From positions 16,179-80,178 of the forward strand of contig NZ_JABFDK010000013.1 in the NCBI RefSeq assembly GCF_013403865.1: a stretch of DNA of 64,000 nucleotides, given 5' to 3'. The translations under genes and the position numbers were made by a program. The stretch comes from Winogradskyella costae (GTDB taxonomy: Bacteria; Bacteroidota; Bacteroidia; Flavobacteriales; Flavobacteriaceae). The notes below the pieces were generated by a model. That model was given only the letters and a program-made list of their open reading frames with translations, searched no databases and was not told the DNA's origin. Positions 60,387 to 64,000 of this stretch are shown one piece after another; the stretch's first letter is position 1; each line of letters opens with the position of its first letter.

Positions 60387-62798
60387 ATGAAGTATTTTAA
60401 ACTAATTCTATCTTTCGTACTCACGATAGGCATTTTTTTTGCATTAAACACTAAATTCGGGTCCATTCCTCCTATTGGTAAATTCTTAAACCCATACACT
60501 GGAGTCTGGCAAAATGAAATCGACGAATCCATTACTGGAGAGGTTTCGATTCCTGATTTAAAAGACAACGTCACCGTGCATTATGATGCTGAATTAATTC
60601 CGCATGTTTTTGCTCAAAACGATCTAGATCTATACCGAGCACAAGGTTACATAACGGCAAAGCACAGGTTATGGCAAATGGAATTTCAGACGTTTGCGGC
60701 TTCTGGTCGTCTATCTGAAATTATTGGAGCCGCCGCACTAAATTACGATCGACAAGAGCGTAGACGCGGCATGGGTTATGGAGCAGAACAAACTCTAAAC
60801 AAGATGGCGGAAGATGAAACAACTTCAGCCATGGTGCAAGCCTATGCCGATGGCGTAAATAGCTACATTAATCAATTAGAACCAAAAGATTTACCAGTTG
60901 AATATAAATTACTGGATTATAAACCCGAAGCATGGACCCCTAAGAAAACGGCTTTGTTGTTAATGTATATGACTAAAATGTTGGCTGGTGGAGATGAAGA
61001 CATGGAAAACACAAATGCTTTACGCTTGTTCGGTAAGGAACGTTTTGATTTATTGTTTCCAGATTTTTTCGACATTACAGATCCAATAATCTCAAAAGAT
61101 ACCGATTGGAGTTTCATTGACGTACCACAAACTCCAACCCCAAATAGCACGCCTATTTTAGATTCTATTTCCGAAACTATTGATAAACCTAATCCCGATA
61201 ATGGTAGTAACAACTGGGCTGTTTCTGGCAAAAAATCAACTACCGGAAATGCTATTTTAGCTAACGATCCGCACTTAGGTTTAAACCTACCTTCCATTTG
61301 GTTTGTTATGCAATTGAGCACACCAGACCACAACGCCTTTGGTGCCACATTACCTGGTGCATTAGCCGTTATTTCTGGTTTTAATCAACATATTGCTTGG
61401 GGAGAAACCAATGCCACAAGAGATGTTATTGATTGGTATAAAATTGAATTCAATGCGGATAGAACACAATATAAATTCGACAATCAATGGAAAGATGTGT
61501 CTGTACGCGTTGAAGAGATTAAAATAAAAGGTAAAGAAACCTACAAGGATTCCGTACTCTACACACATCATGGTCCTGTGGTGTATGATAAAAACTTTAA
61601 GTCTGACCAAGAATTAGCGGGTTATGCGATGCAGTGGACAGGTCATATTCCGGGTAATGGTCAAAAAACCTTTACCGAGTTAAACAAAGCTAAAAATTAT
61701 GATGACTATACTGAAGCTTTAAAAAACTGGATTGCACCTGCTCAGAATTTTGTTTTTGCATCCACCGAAGGAGATATTGCGTTATGGATACAAGGTTTAC
61801 TGCCAAATAAATGGGAAGGTCAAGGTAAGTTTATTATGGATGGTAGCAAATCTGAAAACGATTGGCAAGGATTTATTCCACAAGAATTTAATGCACACAC
61901 TAAAAATCCGGAACGTGGTTTTGTAAGTTCTGCGAATCAGCATCCTGTTGACGAAACCTACCCGTATTATGTATTTAACGATGGCTATGAAACTTATAGA
62001 AATCGTGTCATTAATGATTTCTTCAATTCTAAGGATAAGTTTAGTGTTCAAGATTTTAAAGATTTACACAACAATAACTACAACCTTAAAGCTGCTGAAA
62101 TTGTACCATACATGTTAGAGCACATGGATAATTCTAGTTTAACTGAAGAAGAAAAAGCCATCTATGATGAAATAAAAACGTGGCAATTTAATAACGATAT
62201 TAACGAAGTAGGTCCTAGTATTTTTAGACAATGGTATGGAAAACTTTACGATATGGTTTGGGATGAGTTTGATGTAGAAGATACAGCCTTAGAACAACCA
62301 TTCGCCTACCAAACCATTTATTTATTAAAAAACAAAGGCGATGATGCCTTTATGGATATTGTAGATACTCCTGAAACTGAAACGGCAAAAGACTTATTTT
62401 TATTAGCCTTTAAAGAAGCTGCTGCACGTCTTATAGAAATTAAAGCCGAAAAAGGCGACTACACTTGGGTAACTTATAAAGCCACTCATGCAAGTCATTT
62501 ATTACAAGGTTTACCTGCCTTTTCTGTTTTTGATATTCCTATTGGTGGAGATCGCAGTATTGTAAATGCCACTTCCGAAGACCACGGCCCTTCTTGGAGA
62601 ATGATTGTAGAAATGACCTCACCTCCTACCGCTTTTGGTATTTATCCAGGTGGACAATCTGGAAACCCAGGAAGCAAATATTACGATAATTTTATAGACG
62701 ATTGGGCTGCCGGAAAATACCATAGCCTTAATTTTCTACAAAGCAATACGGCAACCGACGCTATTATTAGCACACAAATCCTAACACCAAAGAACTAA
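60387..62798 (+). CDS. Penicillin acylase family protein
   Basis: 803-residue Ntn hydrolase precursor. An N-terminal signal/anchor is followed by the alpha part and the cleavage site before Ser274 (DNG-S274-N-N-W), the new N-terminal nucleophile, with NDPHLGL right after. Family members hydrolyse amides such as penicillins or N-acyl-homoserine lactones; the substrate here is not known. Its stop overlaps the start of the next gene by one base. Confidence 0.93.
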   Translation: MKYFKLILSFVLTIGIFFALNTKFGSIPPIGKFLNPYTGVWQNEIDESITGEVSIPDLKDNVTVHYDAELIPHVFAQNDLDLYRAQGYITAKHRLWQMEFQTFAASGRLSEIIGAAALNYDRQERRRGMGYGAEQTLNKMAEDETTSAMVQAYADGVNSYINQLEPKDLPVEYKLLDYKPEAWTPKKTALLLMYMTKMLAGGDEDMENTNALRLFGKERFDLLFPDFFDITDPIISKDTDWSFIDVPQTPTPNSTPILDSISETIDKPNPDNGSNNWAVSGKKSTTGNAILANDPHLGLNLPSIWFVMQLSTPDHNAFGATLPGALAVISGFNQHIAWGETNATRDVIDWYKIEFNADRTQYKFDNQWKDVSVRVEEIKIKGKETYKDSVLYTHHGPVVYDKNFKSDQELAGYAMQWTGHIPGNGQKTFTELNKAKNYDDYTEALKNWIAPAQNFVFASTEGDIALWIQGLLPNKWEGQGKFIMDGSKSENDWQGFIPQEFNAHTKNPERGFVSSANQHPVDETYPYYVFNDGYETYRNRVINDFFNSKDKFSVQDFKDLHNNNYNLKAAEIVPYMLEHMDNSSLTEEEKAIYDEIKTWQFNNDINEVGPSIFRQWYGKLYDMVWDEFDVEDTALEQPFAYQTIYLLKNKGDDAFMDIVDTPETETAKDLFLLAFKEAAARLIEIKAEKGDYTWVTYKATHASHLLQGLPAFSVFDIPIGGDRSIVNATSEDHGPSWRMIVEMTSPPTAFGIYPGGQSGNPGSKYYDNFIDDWAAGKYHSLNFLQSNTATDAIISTQILTPKN

Positions 62799-63157
62799 TG
62801 AGCAAAAATATCATCAATTTTATAGTCACTATAGTTTTAGCATATCTTTTATCCTTATTTCTGCCATGGTGGTCTGTAATGACAGCCGCATTAGCAACGG
62901 CTTTATTTATACCCTTAAGAAAAGTAGCCGTGTTTGTTATTCCGTTTCTAGCCGTACTTTTATTTTGGTTTGTAATGAGTTATTTTTTAAGTAGCGGAAA
63001 CGATTTTACGCTAGCCAAACGTATCGCTGTGCTCTTACCATTAGGAGGTAATCCTTATGTTTTAATGTTGGTTACAGGTGTTGTTGGAGGCTTGGCTGCA
63101 GGAATTGCTGCAATTTTCGGAAAGCAGTTAAGTTTAGTTTTGGTAGGAAGGAAATGA
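62798..63157 (+). CDS. Small membrane protein coupled to the acylase gene
   Basis: 119-residue protein with four hydrophobic segments (about 7-25, 30-45, 47-68, 85-110) and no recognised domain. It starts at the last base of the acylase stop (TAATG) and so is translated from the same transcript. Function unknown. Confidence 0.75.
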   Translation: MSKNIINFIVTIVLAYLLSLFLPWWSVMTAALATALFIPLRKVAVFVIPFLAVLLFWFVMSYFLSSGNDFTLAKRIAVLLPLGGNPYVLMLVTGVVGGLAAGIAAIFGKQLSLVLVGRK

Positions 63158-63237
63158 GGTTGAAAGTTTTGCTTATTCAAAAATAAGGATGAGATGAAGT
63201 TTATCTTAATATTGTTGTAACTAGTTGTAAATAATTT

Positions 63238-63828
63238 ATGAAAACCGAAAAAATCATAATAATTTTAATTCTGACTTTGATATTCAGTTGTCAAAACGAA
63301 AAGAAAAAATCGGAAATTATAACTGATTCTAAAATTGAACTTGGAAAAAATATTTCAAAAGCGGAATCTAAATTGGATAGTAATTTAAACGCAAAAAATA
63401 GTTCTGAAAATCTGACTTTTCGAAAAATAACGGAACTGGATAAATACAAAGAATTTACGGAAATAGTTGGAATGGTTTTAGACGGAACTGACAAAGCTTT
63501 ATCATATATCCAAAAAGACAGTATACAAGTACTTATTTTGGAACAAGTTATTCGAGACAACACATCTAAAGTGAAATTCGAAATATTGGACGAAGTTCAA
63601 TTAGTTGCAGATAAATCAAAACTTTTCTCTGAACCTACTGATTGCAAGTTAACTGAAGAACCTGATGAAAGATTTATATTCGGAATAGCAAAATACCAAG
63701 AAAAAGAATATTTTGATAAAGACCATATTTTAAAAGTGTGGAAAATAGATTTGACTGATAATAAATTCAAGGAAATTAAACCAGAAAAAGTTAAGTGCTT
63801 CAATCATTGGTTTGGTTACGACGAATAA
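63238..63828 (+). CDS. Orphan lipoprotein next to the IS element
   Basis: 196-residue lipoprotein (lipobox IFSC near residue 18) with a Lys/Asn/Glu-rich middle and no recognised domain. Codon choice looks slightly unlike its neighbours (more TTG, CTG, GGA). It is flanked by a TTGTTGTAA motif about 15 bases upstream and its inverted copy just after the stop, and by an IS110-type transposase end. A recent acquisition is possible; not proven. Confidence 0.6.
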   Translation: MKTEKIIIILILTLIFSCQNEKKKSEIITDSKIELGKNISKAESKLDSNLNAKNSSENLTFRKITELDKYKEFTEIVGMVLDGTDKALSYIQKDSIQVLILEQVIRDNTSKVKFEILDEVQLVADKSKLFSEPTDCKLTEEPDERFIFGIAKYQEKEYFDKDHILKVWKIDLTDNKFKEIKPEKVKCFNHWFGYDE

Positions 63829-63877
63829 AAAAACTGTTTACAACAAAGTACTGTGGTGAAAAACAAGTAAAAACTCA

Positions 63878-64000
63878 TTAATTTTTCACTAAAGTACTTT
63901 TATAATTTCCATCATATATTAATCCTGATTTAGCGATTGCAAAGGCCTGTTTTAATAGTTTATTACATACTGCAATTAATGCTAATTTTTTGCTCTTTCC
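63878..64000 (-). CDS. IS110-type transposase, C-terminal fragment cut by window edge
   Basis: The final 40 codons of a minus-strand ORF that continues beyond the window. The fragment reads like the C-terminus of IS110-family transposases (KKLALIAVCNKLLKQAFAIA, then KSGLIYD), ending in TAA. Whether the full element is intact cannot be seen. Confidence 0.75.
   Translation of the reverse strand, partial: GKSKKLALIAVCNKLLKQAFAIAKSGLIYDGNYKSTLVKN

Overview
The window is a piece of chromosome from a low-GC member of the phylum Bacteroidota, almost certainly a marine-type Flavobacteriaceae (Formosa/Winogradskyella/Psychroserpens-like). The evidence is the gene content (WbqC, DUF6122, DUF5683, PspC/PadR/GIN, head-GIN proteins, T9SS sorting domains, split methylmalonyl-CoA mutase, a long Bacteroidota-type LepB), the TAnnTTTG promoter elements, and lipoproteins whose acylated Cys is followed by S-D-D (a Bacteroidota surface-export signal). 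The species cannot be named from sequence alone.

Layout. 1-10.1 kb: AIM24-family protein, DUF4442 thioesterase-like protein, a DUF4870/PadR/PspC/GIN group with tight ATGA overlaps, a YceI-porin-YceI operon behind a Crp/Fnr-type palindrome, and trxB. 10.6-15.5 kb: small stress-type genes (DUF1328, an SRAP protein lacking its catalytic Cys, PA2169-type four-helix bundle, hemerythrin, AraC regulator, YtxH/holin-like/68-aa operon). 15.6-18.2 kb: succinate-semialdehyde dehydrogenase, a 50-aa membrane peptide and an SBF-like transporter.

18.4-24.4 kb is the most interesting stretch: a predicted surface copper-acquisition locus. It has an outer-membrane receptor with both OprC copper-ligand motifs (CxxxM and HxM), two small secreted proteins sharing a C-x9-CNGKC motif on either side of it, a novel lipoprotein translationally coupled to it, and an MbnP/MbnH pair (copper protein plus diheme enzyme). 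24.4-29.7 kb is a second metal locus, probably zinc: a Fur-family repressor divergent from a MerC-like protein across a perfect 9-1-9 palindrome, then a Cys/His small protein, a TonB receptor and two His-rich DUF4625 surface lipoproteins.

29.8-35.3 kb is a cobalamin-riboswitch-controlled vitamin B12 uptake operon: BtuB-like receptor, a BtuG-like surface lipoprotein, a second BtuG-like propeller exported by type IX secretion, and a third T9SS protein. A B12-dependent methylmalonyl-CoA mutase (38.2-41.7 kb) lies downstream, after a tRNA-Pro, a PQQ-type sugar dehydrogenase/cytochrome c pair, uridine kinase and an FtsB/DivIC-like gene.

41.8-63.2 kb is mostly housekeeping: hydrolase, M16 protease, parA-parB-DUF5683-dapB-lepB-WbqC-DUF6122, then on the minus strand two small membrane proteins, mutL, two rhomboids and an EEP phosphatase; TPR protein and ribH; recF, a lipoprotein, DUF721; and a penicillin-acylase family hydrolase. 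The right edge holds an orphan lipoprotein and the C-terminus of an IS110-type transposase, the only mobile-element trace. No CRISPR, prophage or rRNA was seen.
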